Assembly: GCA_050302475.1 (NCBI GenBank)
Contig: JBNLBF010000008.1
Coordinates: 1 to 64,000 of the forward strand
Length of the DNA stretch: 64,000 nt
Direction: 5' to 3'
DNA from: NORP23 sp050302475
GTDB taxonomy: Bacteria; Pseudomonadota; Alphaproteobacteria; Rhodobacterales; Rhodobacteraceae
Below, piece after piece: positions 17,066 through 26,500 of the stretch (positions within the stretch are counted from its first letter, which is position 1; each line of letters begins with the position of its first letter). The translations under genes and the position numbers were made by a program. The notes below the pieces were generated by a model. That model worked only from the letters and a program-made list of their open reading frames with translations, was not told the DNA's origin and ran no database searches.

Positions 17066-17512
17066 ATGACGACGCTGACTGACTTGCTGACGGACCTGAA
17101 AACATTGGACCCCGACCTGCCGCTGGTCTTTGCCACCAACGCGGGTGAAATCGGCGGTGGATATCACGTGACCGAACTGAAACGGGCTGAAATCAACAGC
17201 ATTGATTGCGGCGGTACCCTGTCCGCGTGGGTTGAAACCAACCTGCAGCTGCTGGACGGGTCCGGGCGTGATCATATGAAGGTAGGCAAATTCATTGCCA
17301 TCGCTGAGCGGTCACTGGCGGCGGTAGATGGGTTGGCGGAGGGTCAACTGGCGTTTGAGTACAGCCCGGAAAATATCGGCTTGCATCGCTATAGCGCGGC
17401 TGAAATCCGCAGCCTGCCGGATAAGGTGCTGCTGCACCTGTCTGAGGATCGTGCAGCCTGCAAACCAAGCCTGACCAGAATGGCAAATCAGCCCTCGGCC
17501 TGTTGTGCCTGA
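17066..17512 (+). CDS. DUF6428-family protein linked to ArsR
   Basis: A 148-aa soluble protein of a family (DUF6428) often found beside arsR genes; no function is established. The sequence opens with TDLLTDLKTLDPDLPLVF and ends in SACCA, so it carries a vicinal cysteine pair like the neighbouring repressor. The AAAGGAAAA ribosome site fits ATG 17066. It is divergent from arsR across two operator palindromes, so metalloid or thiol stress probably induces it. No arsenate reductase or arsenite pump gene follows. An As/Sb-binding or chaperone role is inference. Confidence 0.75.
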   Translation: MTTLTDLLTDLKTLDPDLPLVFATNAGEIGGGYHVTELKRAEINSIDCGGTLSAWVETNLQLLDGSGRDHMKVGKFIAIAERSLAAVDGLAEGQLAFEYSPENIGLHRYSAAEIRSLPDKVLLHLSEDRAACKPSLTRMANQPSACCA

Positions 17513-17613
17513 ACCGGTCGCGGCGAAACATCGCAGGGGAAATGGCAAAATTTTTTTTGTTGCCGCATAAAATCATCTAGATTTGGACACAATTGTATGC
17601 AAACAACTCTCCA

Positions 17614-18081
17614 ATGTTTGAGTTGGCGAAAAAAATATCTGTTGCGATCATCTTGATGCTGTTGCCTGTTGGGGCAAATGCTCAGGATGATCAAGTGGCA
17701 CCCGATCCGATCCTGTGCCTGCAAACAGTCGAGGCACTTCACCCGAATTATCAGGCTGAATTTCGTCCGGCATGTATGCAGCTCGCCGGGGATTTCTGCG
17801 CGACGCGCATGGAACCCGAGGCCTGTCTGACAGACCTGAATGCGACGTTGAAAACCTTTTTCGATGGGCTGAGCCCGCAACTTCCGGCGCAGATGTCGGA
17901 TAATCCGCGGGACCAGAAAGCTTACGAAGAAGCGTTGGAAACGGCGCAGATGATGTTCAGCCTCAATCCGCTGTGTCAGGGATCGACCGGAATGGGATTC
18001 GAGACCTGTACGTTCCTCGCCTATAACAGCTCTATTCTGTCGTTGCTCGACTATGCCGCAGACGCGGGGGTCTGGCCATAA
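17614..18081 (+). CDS. Exported six-cysteine protein, paralog 1
   Basis: Not recognised. ATG 17614 gives a 155-aa precursor with a signal peptide (hydrophobic VAIILMLLPVG, cleavage after ANA). The mature part has six cysteines in the pattern CLQTVEAL, PACMQLAGDFCAT, EACLTDLN, NPLCQG, FETCTF and ends in WP. The same pattern recurs in the next gene, so the pair are tandem paralogs of a small periplasmic protein, probably with disulfides. A more upstream TTG at 17593 is possible but has no clear ribosome site. Confidence 0.7.
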   Translation: MFELAKKISVAIILMLLPVGANAQDDQVAPDPILCLQTVEALHPNYQAEFRPACMQLAGDFCATRMEPEACLTDLNATLKTFFDGLSPQLPAQMSDNPRDQKAYEEALETAQMMFSLNPLCQGSTGMGFETCTFLAYNSSILSLLDYAADAGVWP

Positions 18082-18108
18082 ATCTAACCGGGAGGAGAGG
18101 AGGTTCGT

Positions 18109-18582
18109 TTGACAATTCGCCTTATCCTCGCCGGAGTTTTCCTGAGCGTCTTATCGGTATCATCTGCACAAGCGCAGATGGCTAGTGAGTCCAGCCAGCC
18201 GCCTGATCCAACAGAATGCCTGATTTCCGTTGCGCCTTTGGAAGCGCTCTATCGCCCAACATTGCAGCGGGAATGCCTGCGGCTGGCGGGGGATTCCTGT
18301 GCAACATACCCCGATGCCGTGGCCTGTATCGCAGCACTGAACGAGACCCTTTATAACCTGTATTCAGACATGTCGGCAGAAATTCCTGTGACCGTCGAAG
18401 GCACGGATGCGGAACAGGCAACCCATGCCGAAAAACTGCGTATTGCAGCGGAGGTGTTCGGCGTCACGTCAGAATGCGCCCGCCATCAGGGCGTGAGCAA
18501 GGAGGTCTGCATCTATCAGGCATTCAGCGGACAGGTGATGCAGTTTATCGGGATGTCTGAGGCGTTCGGGACGTGGCCTTGA
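18109..18582 (+). CDS. Exported six-cysteine protein, paralog 2
   Basis: Not recognised; a tandem paralog of the preceding gene. It begins at TTG 18109 behind a very strong GGAGGAGAGGAGG stretch. Residues 3-22 form a signal peptide (cleavage near AQA). Shared features with paralog 1 are an early CLISV, ECLRLAGDSCAT, VACIAALNETL, SECARHQ, EVCIYQAF and the final WP. Identity is clearly below half outside these anchors, so the duplication is old. Codon use is normal for the window. A periplasmic binding or inhibitor role is only a guess. Confidence 0.7.
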   Translation: MTIRLILAGVFLSVLSVSSAQAQMASESSQPPDPTECLISVAPLEALYRPTLQRECLRLAGDSCATYPDAVACIAALNETLYNLYSDMSAEIPVTVEGTDAEQATHAEKLRIAAEVFGVTSECARHQGVSKEVCIYQAFSGQVMQFIGMSEAFGTWP

Positions 18583-18642
18583 GTCACTGACAGGTATCCT
18601 GAACCACATATCCAAAAAACGGTTCAAAGTCGCTAGAAACAG

Positions 18643-19452
18643 TTAGTTGTCCGTCGATCGTAGCTGCTCCAGAATTGCATCACCTCCACGGTCACGCTTC
18701 TCATCGTTAGCCTTTGAGATCGTAAGGTGCGCACCTCGTGCTTGGCCTGGTGAATACTTAAGGACATTTTCTGATGTGCTCATAATATTCCAGCTTTTTA
18801 CCTGCCTGGTGATAATGATTTTTATCTCCCCAGCCTCGGCTCGCGGCACCAGTTTTTCGTGCACGAAGGCCTGTGCAGCTATTGAAGAAGGTAGTTTACC
18901 AATCAGTTTGTCCCCAGTGAATGACTGGGAGTGATAAGGAATCAATTCAATTGACGCCACGCGATTGGATAGCTCCTTCAAAGCTTTAAAATAATTTCCG
19001 TCGTGGCATTTATCATTAGCACGCTCGACAGCAACAGCGCGAAATTTCTTTTCCCACCATTGGTAGCCACCTGTCCAACAATAGCGCGGGTTCAGGCAGT
19101 GATTGGGGAACTCAGGATGCGCGAATGTCTGTTTAAACGTGCCTGCAGTCAGTTTTCTGACACTATCGAATTGCATGCAGTAATAATCTAAAGGCGAAAA
19201 GCCAGGATTTACTAGCAAAATGAATATATCTGCCTTTTTCAGGTCGCCCTCGAATGGCGCGGGGGGCAAGGAAAAGTGAAATCGGCTTTCAGACTTTCCA
19301 AAGAATTTGCCGTGAACAAATTTTTCGAAGTTTTCGTGATCTCGTTCAACATCTTGACCAAAATATTCTTTTAAAACTTCAATATCTTTAGGATGGATGA
19401 GTCTGTCTTGATCCAAATCGAAATCAGACCAAAATTTGACCAAATCTGACAT
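18643..19452 (-). CDS. Uncharacterised accessory protein
   Basis: Not recognised. The 269-aa product is rich in Lys, Phe and Tyr, and its DNA is clearly more AT-rich than its neighbours, suggesting recent acquisition. It contains ADIFILLVNPGFSPLDYY at about residues 74-91, which resembles the first active-site loop of the uracil-DNA glycosylase superfamily (hydrophobic strand followed by NPG). A later IIITRQVKSWN strand could be a counterpart of the second motif, but that is weak. No signal peptide. A weak ribosome site precedes ATG. It stands alone between the six-cysteine pair and the GcvT-like gene. Confidence 0.6.
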   Translation of the reverse strand: MSDLVKFWSDFDLDQDRLIHPKDIEVLKEYFGQDVERDHENFEKFVHGKFFGKSESRFHFSLPPAPFEGDLKKADIFILLVNPGFSPLDYYCMQFDSVRKLTAGTFKQTFAHPEFPNHCLNPRYCWTGGYQWWEKKFRAVAVERANDKCHDGNYFKALKELSNRVASIELIPYHSQSFTGDKLIGKLPSSIAAQAFVHEKLVPRAEAGEIKIIITRQVKSWNIMSTSENVLKYSPGQARGAHLTISKANDEKRDRGGDAILEQLRSTDN

Positions 19453-19632
19453 AGTATTATCTCGTATTTAATATGTTCCGAATAGACTTATCTTACCTGC
19501 ATTTCAGCATTTTGTCTTTCATTGACATTGGCGAACAGGTCGCATTCCCCCCACCAGAAGTCGCGCCTCACTTGGCCCCTGACGGGAAATTCGGCATTCT
19601 AGCCGCAAACGAGACTCAGGGAGTGTTGCATC

Positions 19633-22137
19633 ATGAAAAGCCATGCACGTGCGGTTGTTGTCGGGGGCGGGGTCATCGGGGCCTCGATTGCGTATCATCT
19701 GGCCAAGGCGGGATGGACCGATGTGGTTTTGCTGGAACGTGACGAGCTGACCGCCGGATCAACATGGCACGCCGCCGGATTGCTACCCCTGTTCAACATG
19801 TCCTATGCGACGAGCCATATTCACGATTACTCGGTGAAATTCTACAAAACGCTGGAGGCGGAGACGGGGCTCAACGCCGGGTTCAGTGTTGTGGGCAACC
19901 TGCGCATGGCGCAGACGCAGGCGCGGATGGATGAGTATCATCTTTATGCGTCGACCGCCGATGCGGTGGGCATTCCGCATGAATTTCTGACCCCTGCCGA
20001 GATCAAAGGGCGTTGGCCGCTGGTCCGCACCGAAGACCTGCAGGGTGCGCTGTTCCACCCGACCGATGGCTATATCAACCCCGCCGACGTAACGCAGGCG
20101 ATGGCCAAAGGTGCGCGGCAGCGCGGCGTCGAAATCATCCGCAAGATGCAGGTCGACGGGTATCACTGGACAGGGGACGAATGGATCGTCTCTGGCCGCA
20201 AGATGGTCGAAAAGGGTGGCAATCTGGTGCCCTCCGAAGAAACCTTCGAAATCCGCGCCGAACATGTCGTGACCTGCACCGGCAACCATGCGCAGCGCAC
20301 GGCCAAACTGCTGGGGATCAAGATGCCCGCCATCCCGGTGGAGCATCAGTTCATCGTCACCGACGAAGACCCCGCGCTGACCGAATATCGCAAAACGCAC
20401 GGCGAGCACCCGGTGCTCCGCGATGCGGACGCCAAATGGTATGTGCGCGAGGAACGCGGGGGCTGGATCCTCGGCCCTTACGAGGAAGGCGCACCTGCGC
20501 GGTTCGAATATGGCGTGCCGGACAGTTTTCGCGCTGACCTGTTCCCGCTCGATCTGGAAAGGATCGAAGAGGAATATATGTCCATGATCCACCGCATTCC
20601 ATCCTCGGAAAATTGCGGTCTGAAGGACGATTTCAACGGCCCGATCTGCTACACACCCGACGGCAACCCGCTGGTCGGTCCGGCGCCGGGTCTGCGGAAT
20701 ATGTGGCTGGCCGAAGGGTTCAGCTTTGGCATCACCGCCGCAGGCGGTACGGGCCATTACCTGACGCAGATGATGGTGGATGGCGAGGCGGAGATCGACA
20801 TGGCTAGCCTCGACCCGAAACGCTACGGTCAGGACTGGATGACGACCGAGTTTGCGGCGCGCAAGAACGAAGAATGTTACGACCATGTCTACATCCTGCA
20901 CCACCCGGATGAAGAGCGCCCCGCGGCCCGCCCGCTGCGCACCGCCCCGGCCTATGACCGGCAAAAAGCCCGCGGCGCGCAGTTCGGCTGGGTGAATGGC
21001 TGGGAACGTCCGAACTATTTCGGTCCGCTCAACGCGCCGGAAAATTTTGACCATGACTCGCGCAGCTTCCGCCGCGGCGGCTGGTGGCAATATGCGGTCG
21101 ATGAAGCCAAAGCCATCCGCGAAGGCGTCGGCCTGATCGATGCCACCGCCTTCACGAAACACAAGGTTTACGGGCCAGGGGCGACGGCGTTCCTCGACCA
21201 GTTCACGACCAACAAATTGCCGAAGGTCGGGCGGATCAACCTGACCTATGCGCTGTCATCCAAGGGGACGACGCGCACCGAATATACCATCGTGCGCGAG
21301 GCTGAGGAGGAATATTACCTCGTCTCTGCCGGGGCATGGACGGCCTATGATCAGGACTATCTGCTGAAGGCGATCGAGGACTGGAATCCGGCAAGCGAGG
21401 GCCAGTGGGTCGGCGTGCAGGATGTCACTACGCAATGGGGGGTGTTCGCCATCGCCGGGCCGAAATCGCGTGACGTGCTGCAAAGCCTGATCCGCGATGC
21501 GGAGCCGGAAACGGCACTGATGAACAAACGCTTCCCGTGGCTGTCGATGAGCGAGATTGAACTGGCCATGTGCCCGGTCAAAGCCATCCGCGTCGCCTAT
21601 ACCGGCGAGCTGGGGTGGGAGCTGCACCATCCGATTGAAATGCAGAACTACCTGTTTGATCAGCTGATGGCGGCGGGGGAACCGCACGGGCTGAAACTCG
21701 TCGGCGCGCGGGCGCAGAACTGGCTGCGGCAGGAGAAATCCTATCGTGCGTTCGGCACGGAACTGGGTCGGGATGCCACGCCGCTGGAGGGTGGGCTGGA
21801 CCGGTTTGTGGACCTGTCGAAGGATTTCTTTGGCAAGGCAGAGATGGAGGCGACGGGTATCCGCGCGCGCTGCGTTACCCTGCTGATCGACGGACCGGAC
21901 GATGCGGACCCGTGGGGACGGGAGGCGCTGTATCTGGATGGCCAGAAGGTCGGGCGACTGACCTCGGGAGGCTATTCTGTGGCGTTCGGCAAAAGCATCG
22001 GCATGGGCTATGTAGAGCCGGGACTGGAGGCCGTGGGGCAGAAGCTACAGGTGAAAATGCTCGGGGAGTTGTGGGATGCACGGGTGGTCGAGGACAGCCC
22101 GTATGATCCGGCGAACGAGAAGTTGAGGGTGGGGTGA
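19633..22137 (+). CDS. FAD-dependent oxidoreductase fused to GcvT domain (dimethylglycine/sarcosine dehydrogenase-like)
   Basis: An 834-aa two-part enzyme. The N-terminal DAO domain has the FAD loop VVVGGGVIGASIAYHL and TAGSTWHAAGL, whose His46 corresponds to the histidine that binds FAD covalently in dimethylglycine dehydrogenases. The C-terminal half is an aminomethyltransferase (GcvT) domain (TKHKVYGPGA..., VGVQDVTTQWGVFAIAGP, AYTGELGWELHHP) that passes the oxidised methyl group to tetrahydrofolate. It probably demethylates an N-methyl amine such as dimethylglycine or sarcosine, consistent with betaine catabolism. Rhodobacterales carry several paralogs, so the exact substrate is open. Start ATG 19633. 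Confidence 0.9.
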   Translation: MKSHARAVVVGGGVIGASIAYHLAKAGWTDVVLLERDELTAGSTWHAAGLLPLFNMSYATSHIHDYSVKFYKTLEAETGLNAGFSVVGNLRMAQTQARMDEYHLYASTADAVGIPHEFLTPAEIKGRWPLVRTEDLQGALFHPTDGYINPADVTQAMAKGARQRGVEIIRKMQVDGYHWTGDEWIVSGRKMVEKGGNLVPSEETFEIRAEHVVTCTGNHAQRTAKLLGIKMPAIPVEHQFIVTDEDPALTEYRKTHGEHPVLRDADAKWYVREERGGWILGPYEEGAPARFEYGVPDSFRADLFPLDLERIEEEYMSMIHRIPSSENCGLKDDFNGPICYTPDGNPLVGPAPGLRNMWLAEGFSFGITAAGGTGHYLTQMMVDGEAEIDMASLDPKRYGQDWMTTEFAARKNEECYDHVYILHHPDEERPAARPLRTAPAYDRQKARGAQFGWVNGWERPNYFGPLNAPENFDHDSRSFRRGGWWQYAVDEAKAIREGVGLIDATAFTKHKVYGPGATAFLDQFTTNKLPKVGRINLTYALSSKGTTRTEYTIVREAEEEYYLVSAGAWTAYDQDYLLKAIEDWNPASEGQWVGVQDVTTQWGVFAIAGPKSRDVLQSLIRDAEPETALMNKRFPWLSMSEIELAMCPVKAIRVAYTGELGWELHHPIEMQNYLFDQLMAAGEPHGLKLVGARAQNWLRQEKSYRAFGTELGRDATPLEGGLDRFVDLSKDFFGKAEMEATGIRARCVTLLIDGPDDADPWGREALYLDGQKVGRLTSGGYSVAFGKSIGMGYVEPGLEAVGQKLQVKMLGELWDARVVEDSPYDPANEKLRVG

Positions 22138-22138
22138 G
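22128..22138 (+). repeat. 11-bp inverted repeat, left copy
   Basis: GGTGGGGTGAG covers the stop of the GcvT-like gene. Its inverted copy lies at 23544-23554 over the carB stop. Together they bracket the AT-rich DUF4062 region. Confidence 0.5.
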
Positions 22139-22185
22139 AATTCGCAAACTAATATTTTATCGAGAGAGTGCCATGTACTGGTTCG

Positions 22186-23385
22186 CTAAATAGACTCTAG
22201 TATGTAAGTAAGTTGTTCATGCGCTGATTGAAGCATTTTGGAGGTGCCATCTGCGATTGCGGCGACATTTTTCTTGGACCGATTCACATTGGTACTCAAT
22301 CTGGGAAGCTTGGTGACGGCCCCTCCAAACCGAACATATGCCTCTTGAGCCTGTTTCATATTGTCTAGCAGAAGTTGAAGGTTTTCACGAAGGAACTGTT
22401 TGTCCTTTTCGTCTGCGCTTGTGTCTTCGTTGGCTAACACAGCAATTGTTCTGAATAGTTCCAAGTTTTCATCAAGCGAGTCACGAAGTAGTGGCAGAGC
22501 TCCCTTTGACTTTTCGACAAATTGATTCATGTCACTTGCAATCAGATCCAATAGCTTTCTCTGATCTTTGGGATTTACGGGTTTTGATAAACTAAGTTGA
22601 TTTGCTGCTTGAGTACGTTTGTTTGTGTTTTCATTCAGCGTTTGCATTATACCCGTCATGGTAGACAAATCATCTTTAAGGCGTGCAGACGATTGCTCTA
22701 GTTCTTCAATTACTTCCATTACACCGAGTTCCTCCTCGTCCACCAGCGTAAGAAGTGTTTCCAGAGGATCAGCGACCGAACTATCTGACGGGTATTCAAT
22801 TTCGTGGGCAGCCTCACTATTGGGTACTTCCGAAGATGAGGAATTTTTTTCAAAACCCTCCAGAATTGAATTCAGGTGCAACATTACCTTTGTTCTGAAA
22901 TCTCCAACTTCTTTAAAGCTATTATACATACCTTCATATTTATCGTTCTTCTGCAATTCTTCTTTAAACTTACTAACTTGTACAAATTGAAACGCATCAA
23001 TCTCGGTTTTCGAATTGCGCGGGTCCTTGAAGTAGAAAAGAACTTCGATATCTTGAGGAGTCTTGAGCTTTTGATCGTAGGCTATTTGGAATTCTTCTTG
23101 AGTGCCTGAATCAGCGTTATCGGTTTTTGTGCCAAATCTAGAGCACATAATTCCAAGAAATATGTCGTACTTACCCGCCGTTTCTTCGTTTATTTGAACT
23201 TGCGGTTTCTTGCCAAATTTTGGAACAATATCGTTTTCCCAAGTTAGCGGCTCTATTATCGAGGAAGAATTTGCTTTTCGAAGCTGATTTATTTGATTGA
23301 TGACTTCCAAAACAACTGCTCGTTCCTCAGCTACGTCGCTAGGAGAGGAAATAAAAACTCGATATACTACCTTATTTGCTGGCAT
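22186..23385 (-). CDS. DUF4062-domain protein with coiled-coil tail, defence-associated candidate
   Basis: A 399-aa protein beginning with the DUF4062 signature VFISSPSDVAEERAVV and continuing through KYDIFLGIMCSRFGTKT and QEEFQIAYD. This is a TIR-like/nucleotide-processing fold that usually forms the sensor or effector half of larger NTPase proteins in conflict systems. Residues from about 200 on are a long helical, probably coiled-coil, segment with acidic linker, without any ATPase motif. The DNA is strongly AT-rich against the surrounding genes and the start has a weak ribosome site, so it is probably acquired. It stands alone, convergent to the GcvT-like gene and in the same direction as carB. 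Defence function is inference. Confidence 0.75.
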   Translation of the reverse strand: MPANKVVYRVFISSPSDVAEERAVVLEVINQINQLRKANSSSIIEPLTWENDIVPKFGKKPQVQINEETAGKYDIFLGIMCSRFGTKTDNADSGTQEEFQIAYDQKLKTPQDIEVLFYFKDPRNSKTEIDAFQFVQVSKFKEELQKNDKYEGMYNSFKEVGDFRTKVMLHLNSILEGFEKNSSSSEVPNSEAAHEIEYPSDSSVADPLETLLTLVDEEELGVMEVIEELEQSSARLKDDLSTMTGIMQTLNENTNKRTQAANQLSLSKPVNPKDQRKLLDLIASDMNQFVEKSKGALPLLRDSLDENLELFRTIAVLANEDTSADEKDKQFLRENLQLLLDNMKQAQEAYVRFGGAVTKLPRLSTNVNRSKKNVAAIADGTSKMLQSAHEQLTYILESI

Positions 23386-23543
23386 ATTTATATCAGTGGG
23401 AAACCAAGTGAAAATTTATTTGAGGGCTTAATATAAAGGTATCATAGCTAGACTCGCATCAGAACTCAAATTGAAATAGTTAGTCACCGTTAGTTGCGTT
23501 TAACGGAACAAAGACATCGAATAAGACCATTTCTAATTTGCCC

Positions 23544-23554
23544 CTCACCCCACC
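23544..23554 (-). repeat. 11-bp inverted repeat, right copy
   Basis: CTCACCCCACC is the exact reverse complement of 22128-22138 and overlaps the carB stop codon. Confidence 0.5.
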
Positions 23555-26500
23555 ACAAACCCCTGCAGCGCGTTCACCTCAATCTCGCCCTCAACCCGGT
23601 CCAGCATGGCGCGGGCGGCGGCTCTCGACCCTGCCGCGGTCGTGTAATACGGGATCTTGTCGTATAGGGCGACGGAGCGGATTTCGCGGCTGTCCTCGAT
23701 CGACTGGGTGCCTTCGGTGGTGTTGAACACCAGTTGCACGGCGCCGTCTTTCATCATGTCGACGATGTTCGGGCGGCCCTCGTAGACCTTGTTGATCACC
23801 TCGGCCTCGATGCCGTTTTCGCCCAGATATGCCGCCGTGCCGCGGGTGGCGACGATGCGGAAGCCCAGGCGGGCGACGGCCTCGGTGGCCTCCAGAATCA
23901 TCGGGCCCTTGTCGGAATCTTTGATCGACACGAAACATGTCCCTTCGGTCGGCAGGTTGGTTCCGGCCCCCATCTGCGATTTCAAAAACGCACGGGAGAA
24001 AGTTTTGTCGAGGCCCATGACCTCGCCGGTCGAGCGCATTTCCGGCCCCAGCAGCGTGTCGACGCCGGGGAAGCGGGCGAAGGGCAGCACGGCCTCTTTC
24101 ACCGCGAAATAGGGGACGTTGGGATCGACGAGGGTGAAGTTGGTCAGCGGTTCGCCGGCCATGATCCGCGCGGCAATCGACGCGATGGGTGATCCGGTGG
24201 CTTTGGCCACAAACGGCACGGTACGGCTGGCGCGGGGATTGACCTCCAGCACAAAAATCTCGCCATCCTTGATTGCGAACTGCACGTTCATCAGGCCAAC
24301 GACGTTGAGGCCGATGGCCATGGCTTTGGTCTGGCGTTTCAGTTCGTCGATGGTGGCGGCGTCCAGCGAATAGGGCGGCAGCGAGCAGGCGGAGTCGCCG
24401 GAATGGACCCCGGCTTCCTCGATATGTTCCATCACGCCCGCGACATGGACATTGGTGCCGTCGGACAGGGCATCGACATCGACTTCGACCGCGCCGGACA
24501 GGTAGCTGTCGAGCAGCACGGGGCTTTTGCCGGACACGACCACCGCTTCGTTGATGTAGCGGGTCAGTTGGGCATCGTCGCGCACGATTTCCATGGCGCG
24601 GCCACCCAGCACGTAGGAGGGGCGGATGACCAGCGGGTAGCCGACCTCTGCCGCAATCGCGAAGGCTTCTTCGGGCGAATGCGCGATGCCGTTGACCGGC
24701 TGTTTCAGGTTCAGGCTTTGCAGCAATTGCTGGAACCGCTCGCGGTCTTCGGCAAGGTCGATGGCGTCCGGCGTGGTGCCGAGGATCGGGATGCCCTCGG
24801 CTTCGAGTGCATTCGCCAGTTTCAGCGGAGTCTGGCCGCCAAACTGCACGATCACACCGTGGAGGGTGCCGTTTTCCTGTTCGACCCGCAGGATTTCCAT
24901 CACCGTTTCCACGGTCAGCGGTTCGAAATAGAGCCGGTCGGAGGTGTCGTAATCCGTCGAGACCGTTTCGGGGTTGCAGTTGACCATAATGGTTTCATAG
25001 CCCGCGTCGGTTAGCGCGAAGCAGGCATGGCAGCAGCAATAATCAAACTCGATCCCCTGACCGATCCGGTTGGGACCACCGCCGAGGATGACGACCTTTT
25101 TGCGATCCGTCGGGCGGGCTTCGCATTCGACGGAGCCCATCGCGTCGGCCTCGTAGGTCGAATACATATAAGGTGTCTGCGCTTCGAATTCGGCGGCGCA
25201 GGTGTCGATGCGTTTGAAGCTGGCTTTGACATCCATGGCGAGGCGCGATTTGCGCACGCCGCTTTCGGTGTTGCCGGTCAATGTCGCCAGTCGTGCATCG
25301 GTAAAGCCCATCATTTTCAACCGTCGCATATCGTGGGCGTTGGTTGGCAGGCCATTGGCGCGGATCTCGGCTTCTTTGTCCACGATCTCGCGAATACGGG
25401 CGAGGAACCACGGGTCATATTGCGTCGCGTTGAAAATCGCTTCGTCCGACAGGCCCTGGCGCATGGCTTGGGCGATCAGGCGCATCCGGTCGGGGGTGCG
25501 CGCGGAAATGGCGGCGATGACGGCGGCGTCGCCTTCGCCATCGATTTTGATCTCGTCAAATCCGGTCAGGTCGTTTTCCATCGACGCCAGCGCTTTTTGC
25601 AGGCTCTCATGGATGGTGCGACCAATCGCCATGACCTCGCCCACCGATTTCATGGCGGTGGTCAGTTCGGGTTTCGCGCCGGGGAATTTTTCAAAGGCGA
25701 AGCGCGGGATTTTGGTGACGACATAATCGATGGTCGGCTCGAACGAGGCCGGCGTGACCTTAGTGATGTCATTGTCCAGCTCATCCAGCGTATAGCCAAC
25801 GGCCAGTTTCGCCGCGACCTTGGCAATCGGGAAACCGGTGGCTTTGGAGGCAAGGGCCGAAGACCGCGACACACGCGGGTTCATTTCGATCACGACCATG
25901 CGCCCGTCGGCAGGATTAACAGCCCATTGCACGTTCGAGCCACCGGTTTCGACGCCGATCTCACGCAACACGTTAATCGAATGCGTTCGCATCAGTTGGT
26001 ATTCTTTGTCGGTCAGCGTCAGCGCCGGGGCGACGGTGATGGAGTCACCGGTATGGACCCCCATCGGGTCGACGTTTTCGATGGAGCAGATGATGATGGC
26101 GTTGTCCGCCTTGTCGCGCACGACCTCCATCTCGAATTCTTTCCAGCCCAGCAGGCTTTCGTCGATCAGGATTTGGCTGACGGGAGAGGCATCCAGCCCA
26201 CTCGCACAAATTTTCTCATAATCCTCGCGGTTATAGGCGATACCGCCACCGGTGCCACCCATGGTGAAAGCGGGGCGGATGATCGCGGGCAGGCCGACAT
26301 GTTCCAACGCCGCCATACATTCGTCCATCGTCTCGGCAATCGTCGCCTTGGGGTTTTCGATTCCCAGACGGTCCATCGCCTCGCGGAACAGTTTGCGATC
26401 TTCGGCCATCTCGATGGCTTTGCGATCCGCGCCTATCAGCTCGACATTGTATTTCGCCAGCGTCCCGTCTTCGTCCAGCGCCAGCGCCGTGTTCAGACCC

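Noticed and set aside
19783..21162. Reverse open frame opposite the GcvT-like gene
   Set aside because: No ribosome site or recognisable domain; shadow of a well-supported gene.
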